From: Gautieria morchelliformis
Taxonomy: Eukaryota; Basidiomycota; Agaricomycetes; Gomphales; Gomphaceae
Length of the DNA: 64,000 nt
Direction of reading: 5' to 3'
Assembly (NCBI GenBank): GCA_015179125.1
Contig: WHVA01000245.1
Coordinates: forward strand, 94,242 to 158,241
The number at the start of each line of letters is the position of its first letter. Position 1 is the first letter of the stretch. Of this stretch, positions 55,605 to 64,000 are shown piece after piece. A program made the position numbers and the translations under genes. The notes under the pieces were generated by a model that saw nothing but the letters and a program-made list of their open reading frames with translations, made no database searches and was not told the origin of the DNA.

Positions 55605-56960
55605 TCAAACCGTAGTCAGCCTGAGCTCTACTGCAAAGTGCTTAACTTTTGCAGACGGCAAGGCCTTGGTGAGTGTGTCTGCGACCATGTCGTCAGTCGG
55701 GCAGTATACTAATTGAACTGCCCCTTTTTTGACGATCCAGCGAATGAAATGATACCATACGTCTATGTGTTTGGTTCTCCCGTGGTACTGATGGTCCTTT
55801 GTGAGCACAATAGCCAATTGGTTGTCAGAAAACAGGGTCGTGGCAGACAACTCGTCGTTGAAAAGCTGTTTGATAAGGGAGCGAAGCCATAAAGCTTCTT
55901 TTGCTGCGTGAGTTACAGCCACATATTCGCTCTCCATTGTGGACAGAGAAATGATGTTTTGCCTTTTTGTGCTCCAGGAAACTGCACCTCCGTGAATTAT
56001 AAACGTGTATCCGGAAATAGCGTGCCTGTCCTGCGCCATGCTGCCATCAGCATCAGCCTAACCGGTCAGCGCGTATTTCGCATGTCCGTAAGTCAGCCAA
56101 AGGTTTACAGTTCCTTTTAGATACTGAAAAATCCTTTTTACTGCATTCCAATGAGTAGGGCCGAACTTCATCGAGTATCGGGATACACTTTGAACAGCAA
56201 AGGCAGTGTCAGGGCGCATTCCTAATGCTGCATACATCAACGATCCTACGGCCTCTCTGTATGGCGTGTCGCACATCAGAGCCCATTCGGCAGTGGTTTT
56301 GGGTGTTTGGGACATGGAAAGCAACAGACCGTGTTGCATTGGTGTGGACGCGGGCTTCAGGTCATCGAGATTGTAATGGCGTATTATGGAGGTGATATAG
56401 GATCTTTGAGAAAGATGAATGGTATGTCTTTCTCTGTCGCGTTTGAGTTTGATCCCTAACAGCCAGTGTAGTTCGCCCAGGTCCATTATTTCGACGTGCC
56501 TTGCGATTCCTGCCTTGAACTGTTTTACTAACATTTCCGTCGTTGCTGCAATTGTGCAATCATCGACATGTACCAAAACAATCACAAGCGAGTCATTCGA
56601 GCAATGAAAGAATATGGCCTGGTCTACATCGCAGCGAGAGAAGAGCAGTTTGGTAAGCATGATATCCACAAGTTTTTGATACCATCATCAACCGGACTGC
56701 TTAAGTCCATATAGCGTTTTCTGTAAGTGGCAAACCTTACCAGAAGAGCTTGGAGCGTGATACCCTGGGGGTTGAGACATGTAGATTGTCTCATTATCGG
56801 TGAGTTCTCTGTTTAGATATGCACCTTTGATATCTATCTGATGTAACTCCATATCATTTGCAGCAGCCAGGGCAAGTACCATGTGAATTGAGGCGAGTTT
56901 AGCGACAGGAGCAAAGGTATCAAAGTAGTCCACTCCAGGTACTTGCGAGAATCCTTGAGC
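55605..56960 (-). pseudogene. Co2 copia reverse transcriptase and RNase H
   Basis: LVAQGFSQVPG starts RT. GVDYFDTFAPVAKLASI and HQIDIKGAYLNREL follow. Two adjacent TGA codons at 56685-56690 (LKQSG**WYQKLVD) fit CGACGA. VIVLVHVDDCTIAAT carries the RT aspartate pair with His before V-D-D. SLMYAALGMRPD and AVKRIFQYLKGT come next, then TAG near 56058. RNase H has GYTFIIHGGAVSWSTKRQ, LSTMESEYVAVTHAAKEALWL and DNQLAIVLTKD, and RTKHIDVWYHFIRW ends at 55605. The -TGA at 56967 (CKA*LVAQ) also fits CGA. Confidence 0.9.
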
Positions 56961-56966
56961 AACGAG

Positions 56967-58625
56967 TCAAGCCTTACAATGCACCACGTTTCCAGCTGAA
57001 TCTTTCTTGGCGCGGAAAACCCATTTGGAGCCTACAACGTTGGATCCAGGTGGGGCTTCGGTGAGTCTCCAGGTACCGGCATCGCGGAGCACTGCTAATT
57101 CTTCACGAATAGCTGCCTCCCACAAATGCCAATTGGGGCATCGTTTGGCTTCAGCAAGGGATCGTGGTTCTATGGCTTCGAGTTCGCTTGTCTCAGCTAC
57201 AAGTGCATACTCATCGAGTTCATCGGCTAGCATTAACCAATCAGATGATCCTTCCCCTTCTAGGACTTCTGTGTTTGTCTCAATGGTAGTAGGCATTTGA
57301 ACTCCTGTTGGAATGACTGGACCAGAGGATCGGTGAGTGGAAGTTCCGTGTCCTTCCAGAATGTCGCGGATTCGCTGACTTGGCTTGTGTACATGTTTGG
57401 TGGGTACTTTGGCTTTGGAGTCGGATGGAATTTGGTTGGCTGTGCCGCTAGGTGGGTTGATGGTGGGTACTGAGGCAACGGAGATTTTGGCCCCTTGAGA
57501 GGAAGGTGAGTCAGTTACCGTCTCGGTAACTTGCCAATCCTCCCCCTCGAGACGTGGAGCTGATGAACTTGAGTTGTTGAAGTGAACGTTCCTCTCGACA
57601 GTTACCATTTGCTTTTCAGGCCAATAGATTCGATACCCTTTGCTGCACTCATCAATCCTGAGCCATCGCCCCTCTGATACGTGTCCCCCGAGTTTGTCAC
57701 CACCTTCTGTGTGCACCCATACTCTCTCACCCCATTCCCATACATGTTTCAGGTCCGGCTTTTTGCCGAAAGCAGCTTCGTACGGTGTTTTTCTGGAGAT
57801 GGCCTTAGTCGACGTGCGATTCATTAGCCATATGACATGATGCGCAGCCTCGCCCCATAGGAATCTCGGCAATCCACTGGCGTGTAGCAGGGCTCGTACA
57901 CATTCGACGATGCTTCTGTTGCGATACTCGACGACACCATTGTGTTGGGGCGTGTCGTGCACAGTGAGTTTCTGCGTGGTTCCTTTTGACTTCAGGTACA
58001 CTATGAATTCCTTGCCTAGGTATTCACCGCCTCTGTCTGAGTGGAGTGTCTTGACATGAGCATTCAGCTGCGTGTCGCACCACGAGTCGTACTCCTTGTA
58101 TGCTGCAAGAGCCTCGTTCTTTGTGCGCAACAAATGTAAGTGCGTTAATCTAGACATGTCATCTGTGAAAGTGACATAGTACCATTTGCCAGCTTTGGTG
58201 GCAACTGGGGCCGGTCCCCATAGATTGCTATGCACCTCGTCGCCAAAACTTGAGGCACGGCTGCCCTCCCTGGCTTTCAGGATGGGTTTGCGAGTCGCCT
58301 TAGCATATATGCAAGACTCGCAAAAGAAGGGGTTTCCCGATGGTATGACTTTGAGCTTTACTCCTGTTACCAGACCATTGGTAACCAGTTTTCTAGCTGT
58401 CTCTGGGGCAATGTGTCCCATGCACCGGTGAAATTGGTCCAAGCTGAGTGTTTCTGCAGCAGTGTTCGCTGCATCGGACTCATGTGTGACTTTGTAAAGG
58501 CCTCGTCCAGATTTTTCGACTGTTCCAACCTTCTGGCGTCTCACAGATATCGGGTTCTCAGCTATATTTATGTCATCCAGAGTCGAATTCAAATTGAAAT
58601 CTGGGACTATCTTTGGAACAGGCAA
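56967..58625 (-). CDS. Co2 copia integrase and linker
   Basis: The frame is open for 552 codons. GAG-pre-integrase LSLDQFHRCMGHIAPETARKL and a finger CESCIYAKATR are followed by the DDE core: VHSNLWGPAPVAT (D of the usual S-D-x-W-G-P is N here), LHSDRGGEYLGKEF and DTPQHNGVVEYRNR. The second core residue and HNG-E are present. The acidic linker ends with WHLWEAAIREELAVLRDAGT, the RT entry. Inactive if the Asn replaces the first catalytic Asp. Confidence 0.88.
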   Translation of the reverse strand: MPVPKIVPDFNLNSTLDDINIAENPISVRRQKVGTVEKSGRGLYKVTHESDAANTAAETLSLDQFHRCMGHIAPETARKLVTNGLVTGVKLKVIPSGNPFFCESCIYAKATRKPILKAREGSRASSFGDEVHSNLWGPAPVATKAGKWYYVTFTDDMSRLTHLHLLRTKNEALAAYKEYDSWCDTQLNAHVKTLHSDRGGEYLGKEFIVYLKSKGTTQKLTVHDTPQHNGVVEYRNRSIVECVRALLHASGLPRFLWGEAAHHVIWLMNRTSTKAISRKTPYEAAFGKKPDLKHVWEWGERVWVHTEGGDKLGGHVSEGRWLRIDECSKGYRIYWPEKQMVTVERNVHFNNSSSSAPRLEGEDWQVTETVTDSPSSQGAKISVASVPTINPPSGTANQIPSDSKAKVPTKHVHKPSQRIRDILEGHGTSTHRSSGPVIPTGVQMPTTIETNTEVLEGEGSSDWLMLADELDEYALVAETSELEAIEPRSLAEAKRCPNWHLWEAAIREELAVLRDAGTWRLTEAPPGSNVVGSKWVFRAKKDSAGNVVHCKA

Positions 58626-59510
58626 AAAGGTGGCGCGTATGTATCAAATCAAATGCCGGGGGACAGGAAAAGAAGGAGACGGCTGTGCTTGAGGGGGAGG
58701 AATATGCGAAACACGAGCAACAGCCAGGGGGAGCGGAAACGAAAGCAGCAGCTGCAGATATGGTGGCCGATTCAGGTACACACACGGCCACGGCAACTGC
58801 CACCGAGACCGAAGCACTGGCACCAGAAACCACAGAGATCGAAGGACTGGCACCAGAAAGAACACATTTGCCGTCTGCAAATGTCAGAGTGAAACCGGCC
58901 TCGTCAAGTCTTCCAACTGATACGAGGGTATAGCCAACCTCAGGTGAGTACAACACCTCAGTTAGCCTTAGCTGAGATGTCGTGACTCCATTTGGTATGT
59001 CGATCACCATCTCGCCTGTTCTAACCGCATTAAAACTCTGTTTATTCGCAGCTTGGAACGACTTAGGACTTATGGCCTTAAAGTCTGTCACCGCCTCGCA
59101 GTATGGGGTGATGTGCCTGGTGCAGCCGGAGTTGTATACCTCAATGTGCGTTTGATTTTCTGCTTCTGTGCTGTCTTTGATGTGGACAGTGTTTGCGTTT
59201 TCAGCTTCTGCAACCGCTTGATCATCATAGATGTTGACTGGGTAAGCACACTCGCTTCTGTCAACATTATCCTGTGACTCGATACACTCAGTGTTGTCGC
59301 CTATTTCGGAAAACCCTCGGTATGTTCTTCAGCATCCGAGTCAGACTCATAGTTTGATAGCAGCACTGGGAGCTCGTCGTCGTCATCGAGATCGGTGAAG
59401 AAAGCAGCCTCGTCTTCATCATCTGATTCGATAGCGGTGTTTTCAGAGCCACACCCTTTTTGTGAGTCATGTTTTTTGTCACCGGTCTCTTTAACAGGCT
59501 TGGGACATTT
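58573..59510 (-). pseudogene. Co2 protease and Gag C-terminal tail
   Basis: From about 59510 an acidic Gag tail (SDDEDEAAFFTDLDDDDELP, SNYESDSDAEE) runs into a stop. Another frame gives EVYNSGCTRHITPYCEAV, a copia protease site where the usual Asp of Y-D-S-G is Asn. Then NGVTTSQLRLTEVLYSPEVGYTLVSVGRLDEAG follows. An Ala/Ser/Val-rich stretch links it to the integrase frame near 58600. Confidence 0.8.
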
Positions 59511-59512
59511 AT

Positions 59513-59679
59513 GTCATAAAAGGGTGCTAGTAAGCTCATAACTGCCACTACACACCCAGACGAAATATCCCATCACCGCATATACCCTATCCCATGCCGC
59601 CTACTCACCCCCACATGAATAAACCAAGCCCACCCGAGCCCACACACGTCCGCACGACACACCTCAACAATTCCATCAC
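59513..59679. other. Short unassigned segment between Co2 and Gy5
   Basis: It is C/A-rich, without ORF or repeat signals. It may be host sequence or Co1 remnant. Confidence 0.4.
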
Positions 59680-59894
59680 TTTAAATAACCTGTGTATCTA
59701 CATGTACAATAGTTATTACATAATCCCAGTGGGCCCCTTAAGGACCCACTGTATAGTTTATGCGTGGGAACCGGCCAGCGGTCCCCATTGCATCTTACTC
59801 TTACCTGTCACTACGTAGCATTCAGAATACCACTCATTGGTCAAGTTCTGTAGTGCCCTTGTGATACAAGGTTCTAAGATCGACACCCTTTACA
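59680..59894 (+). repeat. Gy5 5' LTR (215 bp)
   Basis: It is the third copy of the Gy4 LTR (others at 23485 and 33552). The start is mutated to TTTAAATAACC (TG to TT). It has more differences than the Gy4 pair. Confidence 0.9.
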
Positions 59895-60032
59895 CCTTTT
59901 TGAACTATCCTGCGGTTGATCGCCACGCGACCAACCGATAGTGGATTCGAAGCAATCTTGAAAAAGATCGCTGCGTCGATGACTAAACATCGTTGAGACC
60001 CTCCAGTAGACCTTCTACTGTCGGCTGCGAGC

Positions 60033-62892
60033 ATGATGATTCCACGCAGTCGAAGACGGACACGAGCGATGAGCTCGAGGTCCACACCCCAGGCGCAGCC
60101 CAGCGACATGACGGCTGATGCTACCCTGGACCAAGAGTCCAGGACGATAGAAGACGGAGAGATCGTAGATCTCACCACCCTCGTCCCCTCAGTAGAGGAC
60201 GAGGAAAACCCCGACCACGGCTCGTCGAGCGTGGCCGAGGAAGAGACGACGCCGGGCAACGAGCCAGCGCCGCCCCCCCATTCCTCTCTGCCCAGAGACA
60301 AAGGAAAGGGCAGAGAAGTCTCACCATCGTCAGACGGTAGAGCAACAACGTCGAGGCAGGCACAAAGCCACGACTCAAACCGACGCTCACGAAGTAGAGT
60401 GACACGATCATCCCTGAAGGGGGATGACGGCAAAAAAGACGAGCCCCAGACGATGGTCAGGACTCGGAATACTCGAGCTCCAGTCACAAGAGCTCAAGGG
60501 CTCATGCCATTGACCACGAGACGGCAGAGGCCCTGAACAAACAGGTGCAGGCTGCGCTGCACCGAAGCACGCTGACATGCCACAAGCACGAGCAGCTGGC
60601 ATCGTAGCTTGACAACACCACCGCTGCCCTAATGGCAATCGGCAAGGAACTCCACCAGGCAGAGGAGATCAGGCTGCAAGACGCAGCCATGCTGGAGGAC
60701 GTCCAGAAAGCCCTCCTCCCACGCAGGGAACGTGACGCAACTCATCCGAGCTCACAACAGTCCGCAGCCAACAAACACAGTCGCGACGTGGAAGACCCAC
60801 GCCGAAAGGAGCAGGACAAGCAGCGAATGCCGCCGCCAGCCGTCTGGTCGAACAGGACGTAAGGTTCGGGAATGAACCTCAAGAGCAACCGGCTGCCCCA
60901 ATGGACAGCCGTAAGATGATCCAACAGATCGTTAGGGAGCAGGTTGCCTCAGAGCCTGACTCTGAAATGACGACCGAGAGCTTAGAGCTCGAAGTCGCAC
61001 ACTGGCAGCGTAAAGAAGCTGCAGCCGCATGCCGCCACACACGGACACTTGAGCTACTAGCGAAGAACGCTGAAGAGACAGTGGCCCACAGCCACACCGC
61101 TCAGCTGCCCGACGAGCAGCTCACGCAAGCCGTACAGGACGCATGGCAGGTGCACGCAGCCTACAACAGCAGGCGGCGGATCCGCAACGCGGGACTGACT
61201 GGGGACACCAGGCACAAAACGCCCCCGGAACTGAGAGCACAAAATGCTCCCGATCCCGAGCCCAATCCGGGCCCAGGGCCCGTCAGGGCATATAACAGCC
61301 TGCCCCGCGCGAGCGATCCATGGCCCCAACGGAAGGCCAGGGAATTCCTGACCAGGCTGACATCGTACCAATGGAGCCATACGACGGGATCACACGGATG
61401 ATCCGTGTGGCGTTAGCAGACGCCGCGGACACAGACCCGGAGAAGTCTGTGCTAGCGAAAGCCGGCATGAAATTGGCTCACCCCGAGCCATATGCCGGGG
61501 GATCTGACCTCGAAGAGTTTGAAATATTCATGGCAGCCATCCTACGATGGCTGAAAATGAATTGCCTCCTAGGGCCAACCAGCATAGACATGCAGGTCAG
61601 CTACGTGGGCACTCGCCTCACTGGCGAAGCCCAGGAGTGGTTCCTTCGAAACGTAGAACGCTTCGATCGCCAGGTCCGCAGCTGGACGCTGGAAACTGTG
61701 ATGCAAGGCCTTCAAAAAAGGTTCCTGCACACACTGACGTACCATCACACATTGAATAAGTTCGACGCGGTCATGCAGGGCATGAAAACCGTTCAGGAAA
61801 TGCTGAACGAGCTCACGAAATACACGGCACGTATGATACAGCCGCCAGACGATTACACGTTCCGGAGACGGTTCGTATCAGCGCTGCGCGAAACCCTGCG
61901 CAACGAGGTCCTCAAAAAGGGCTATAATGCCGAGAGCAGCTCAATAGAGCAACTCTTCGAGACGGCCCGGATGATCGAGGAGGCATCCCGATACAACATG
62001 AGGATGCACCGCGCAGAAAGCGCAGCAGCAACGGCAAGCGCTGCCTGGCTCACAGGGAGCATGTAAGGGCAACCCTGGCTAGTCGTGGAGATCACACTAC
62101 CACACAACTGACAAGGGGAAATCCAAAGTATGTATAAATGAACAGAGCATACAAGAGAGGGGGTTCTCACCTGACAAGGGGAAATCCAAAGAGAAAAGTC
62201 TAAGGACCCCCAATGTCAGCGAGCCCGTATTATACTATGCTGCGCAGCCAGGGACAACGCTTGGCACCCGCCATCAACCCTGCATCCCCCTGACCCTTGA
62301 TCGACCCTTGATGCCACCTATTATGCGAGTCGCTTGATTTCCGACACTGTTCCGGGGCGGAAGTCGGAAATTGGAGTGGAACTGGCAAGGCGAACGGAAC
62401 TGGTGGAAGTTCTCCCAGAAGCGGAATCGTTCCCGAAAGCGGATGCGGAGATGGAATCGGAACCGGAAGCGGAGTCGGAAATGGAGTCGGAACTGGGTGT
62501 GGTGTCGGAACTGGAAATGGAAAACAGGGTGTCCCCTGACAGAGCAAGCTGTCGACACAAACGGGCCTGACCAGGCCCAGCCTGTTCTCAAGAAGCGGAA
62601 CAGGACAACGGCTACCGCCCTCACGCCCAGCACAAGCTGGACGACCGCCTGAAGCTAAACAGCCTCAAGCATCAGGGTCGTCCCCACGACCTGCCCACCA
62701 ACGAAAATGTTGGCCGGCCTAACGATCGGCCCAGCGGCAGCCAAAGCAACACCACGTGCTTTGAATGTGGCCAACCTGGCCACAAAAAGGTGGAGTGCCC
62801 ACGGCTTAGGTCCGGTATAAGGACAGCAGCCACGAGGCACGATGATGAGACAAGGATCCGGAGATGGATCTCGGTCAAAATTCTCTTCAACA
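60033..62892 (+). pseudogene. Gy5 Gag (split by a solo LTR)
   Basis: It is a parallel of Gy4 Gag, starting MMIPRSRRRTRAMSSR. It slips frame near 60430. A TAG at 60605-60607 replaces the CAG of Gy4. The capsid part 61320-62061 (LAHPEPYAGGSDLEEFEIF, EWFLRNVERF) is intact and keeps the Arg lost in Gy4. The solo LTR enters at 62062 after LTGS. The frame resumes at 62547 with the knuckle CFECGQPGHKKVEC near 62760. Confidence 0.85.
62062..62541 (-). repeat. Solo LTR of the Gy3 family (480 bp), TSD GAGCA
   Basis: It runs TGTAAGGGCAACC...GGTGTCCCCTGACA, the reverse of Gy3's LTR. It is flanked by GAGCA at 62057-62061 and 62542-62546. It is 17 bp longer than Gy3's LTR, through extra GGAATCGGAA-type units in the CGGAA-rich part. 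Confidence 0.93.
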
Positions 62893-63129
62893 GATTGATG
62901 AAGAGGGGAGGGTGATCCCCAACCCACGACACTCCGGGTAATGGAGACGTGCCCGCTGAAAGAGTTGGACCCCAAGCCGTCCCAATACTATGAATGGGAC
63001 GAAGAGGTGGAAGACACCACCTACAGGTCCAGCGCGATCAGATTCGCGCTGGAGGACGAAACCGCCACGAAGGTCATGGCGGCACGCATGTCGGTCACAC
63101 CAGACAAGGCGGCCGAGCCGGTGTATCAC

Positions 63130-64000
63130 CACCGAAGCAAACACAGGACGCGGCCAACGCGCCCACGCAGTGAGAACCGTACCCTATCAGGGTACTGGGA
63201 AATAAACGGCGTAAAAGCCACTGCCTGCTAGATAGCGGCAGCGAAGGGGTACTGCTATCCCCTGAATTCACGCGAGCTACAGGGATGAAGACATTCTCCC
63301 TGGAGCAGCCAATCGCACTGCAGCTAGCCTGCATAGGCAGCCATTCCACGATCAACTATGGAACGAACACGACCATCAAATTTGGTCGTGAGACATACGT
63401 CGAATATTACGACGCTATCTAGGGACACCGTTCCTAAGGAGATTCGGCATAACCCTGGACTTCTCGAGCCCAGGGACGATCCGCAAGGGAACGAAGTGAT
63501 CCCCACGGGCAAGGTTCATTCGATGACGATGGATCGACGAACGAGGACAAGGGGCCACGGTGAGCAGCATCACCCAGGCACCAAAGCCTAACCTGGCTCA
63601 TTGAAGCCAGGAGGACGAGTCGCGGGACGACTCGTCCTCGAACTCACCCTACAACCGTAGGGAGAGGCCTCTCACCTAACGGTGAAAGCGATGGGAAAGA
63701 GGAAAGTGGGTCCGCGCACCGCAGGACCTAATAGACGCACACAGCGCCTAATGGCTTCTAAGCCAACCACCACCATCATCCTCACAGATGATGACCTTCC
63801 TCGCCTCCGCGAGGAATGGATGGAACGAATCACTGACTTAGTCAGTGGAATTCCATTAGAACTCCCGCCACTACGGGAGATCAACCATGAGATCAACCTA
63901 TCGATCCCAACAAGCACATGCAGTATCGACTACCGGAAATGCCCGAACACTTCCGAGAGGAACTGTTGGCTAAGATAGAACGATACACCACTGCAAAGTG
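63130..64000 (+). pseudogene. Gy5 protease and RT N-terminus
   Basis: GYWEINGVKA is followed by a 1-bp deletion, so DSGSEG is out of frame (the bases of Gy4's site are otherwise kept, about 63225-63250). Another indel near 63415 breaks the second protease motif. The RT frame from 63682 (LPRLREEWMERITDLVSGI, REINHEINL) slips near 63900 and runs off the window. Confidence 0.85.

Larger units (their letters stand above)
54310..59512 (-). mobile_element. Co2: Ty1/copia element, minus strand, circularly permuted order
   Basis: Read from right to left: end of gag (acidic tail), protease, integrase, RT, RNase H, a single LTR (55072-55597), then gag from its start to just past its CCHC knuckle at 54316. 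Both ends of the unit lie in gag behind the knuckle, so together they amount to one element with one LTR (about 5.2 kb). It may be a permuted one-LTR circle or two tandem copies sharing an LTR and truncated. Confidence 0.65.
59680..64000 (+). mobile_element. Gy5: second, degenerate copy of the Gy4 family (runs off window)
   Basis: The 5' LTR is 59680-59894. The internal sequence parallels Gy4 from 23698: gag start at 60033, knuckle at about 62758, protease at about 63180, RT start at about 63680. Several 1-bp indels break the frames, and a Gy3-family solo LTR splits gag. The 3' half is outside the window. Confidence 0.92.

Noticed and set aside
23486..59818. Recurring small ORF (YMYISYYIIPVGPL...) at 23500, 33532 and 59594
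   Set aside because: It is the Gy4-family LTR sequence; no start context or conservation beyond the LTR.

Overview
The window is a repeat-saturated tract of a filamentous fungal genome, most likely an agaricomycete mushroom. The evidence is spliceosomal introns of about 46-57 bp, a Plavaka/CACTA-type transposase, several chromodomain Ty3/gypsy elements, Ty1/copia elements and a Gal4-type Zn2Cys6 domain. No bacterial gene, rRNA or convincing tRNA was seen. Nearly everything is transposon, and insertion order can be read from TG...CA ends and 5-bp target duplications (TSDs). Names used here (Gy = gypsy, Co = copia, LTR-A/LTR-C) are local labels.

Left third (1-23.5 kb). Gy1 (plus strand, 5' LTR cut by the window) ends at 8214. 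It contains a 1480-bp solo LTR (LTR-A) inside its RT and carries a spliced-looking antisense ORF between pol and the 3' LTR. Gy1 is inserted in Gy2 (minus strand, 5' LTR 21334-22050). Gy2 has an antisense Zn2Cys6 ORF at the equivalent place, and is also split by the young complete element Gy3 (10419-16613, TSD GGCAC) and by two LTR-C solo LTRs. Gy2 abuts a LINE endonuclease fragment, which abuts a Plavaka transposase gene.

Middle (23.5-45 kb). The Plavaka gene is split by Gy4 (23485-33764, TSD TTAGG). Gy4 is a gypsy element with 213-bp LTRs, gag, pol and a third sense ORF downstream of pol; it is itself hit by a Gy2-family solo LTR and by an LTR-C. Right of the Plavaka end lies a large inverted repeat (arms 35456-37921 and 41540-43978, spacer 3.6 kb). 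Each arm carries an intact three-exon gene for a 307-residue protein, and the two genes face each other. A 1311-bp core spanning the gene has no differences, while both flanks have diverged. The spacer holds a LINE 3' fragment and a small three-exon gene model. A decayed FAD-linked oxidase pseudogene lies just outside the right arm.

Right third (45-64 kb). This part holds a truncated and an inverted Gy1-family LTR, and a broken copia element (Co1, plus) interrupted by a 2.6-kb insert with minisatellites and by a foldback MITE. Next is a copia element (Co2, minus) whose order pol-LTR-gag looks circularly permuted. Last comes a degenerate second copy of the Gy4 family (Gy5, running off the window) carrying a Gy3-family solo LTR. 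In the older elements most in-frame stops fit CGA to TGA changes, i.e. C-to-T at CpG.
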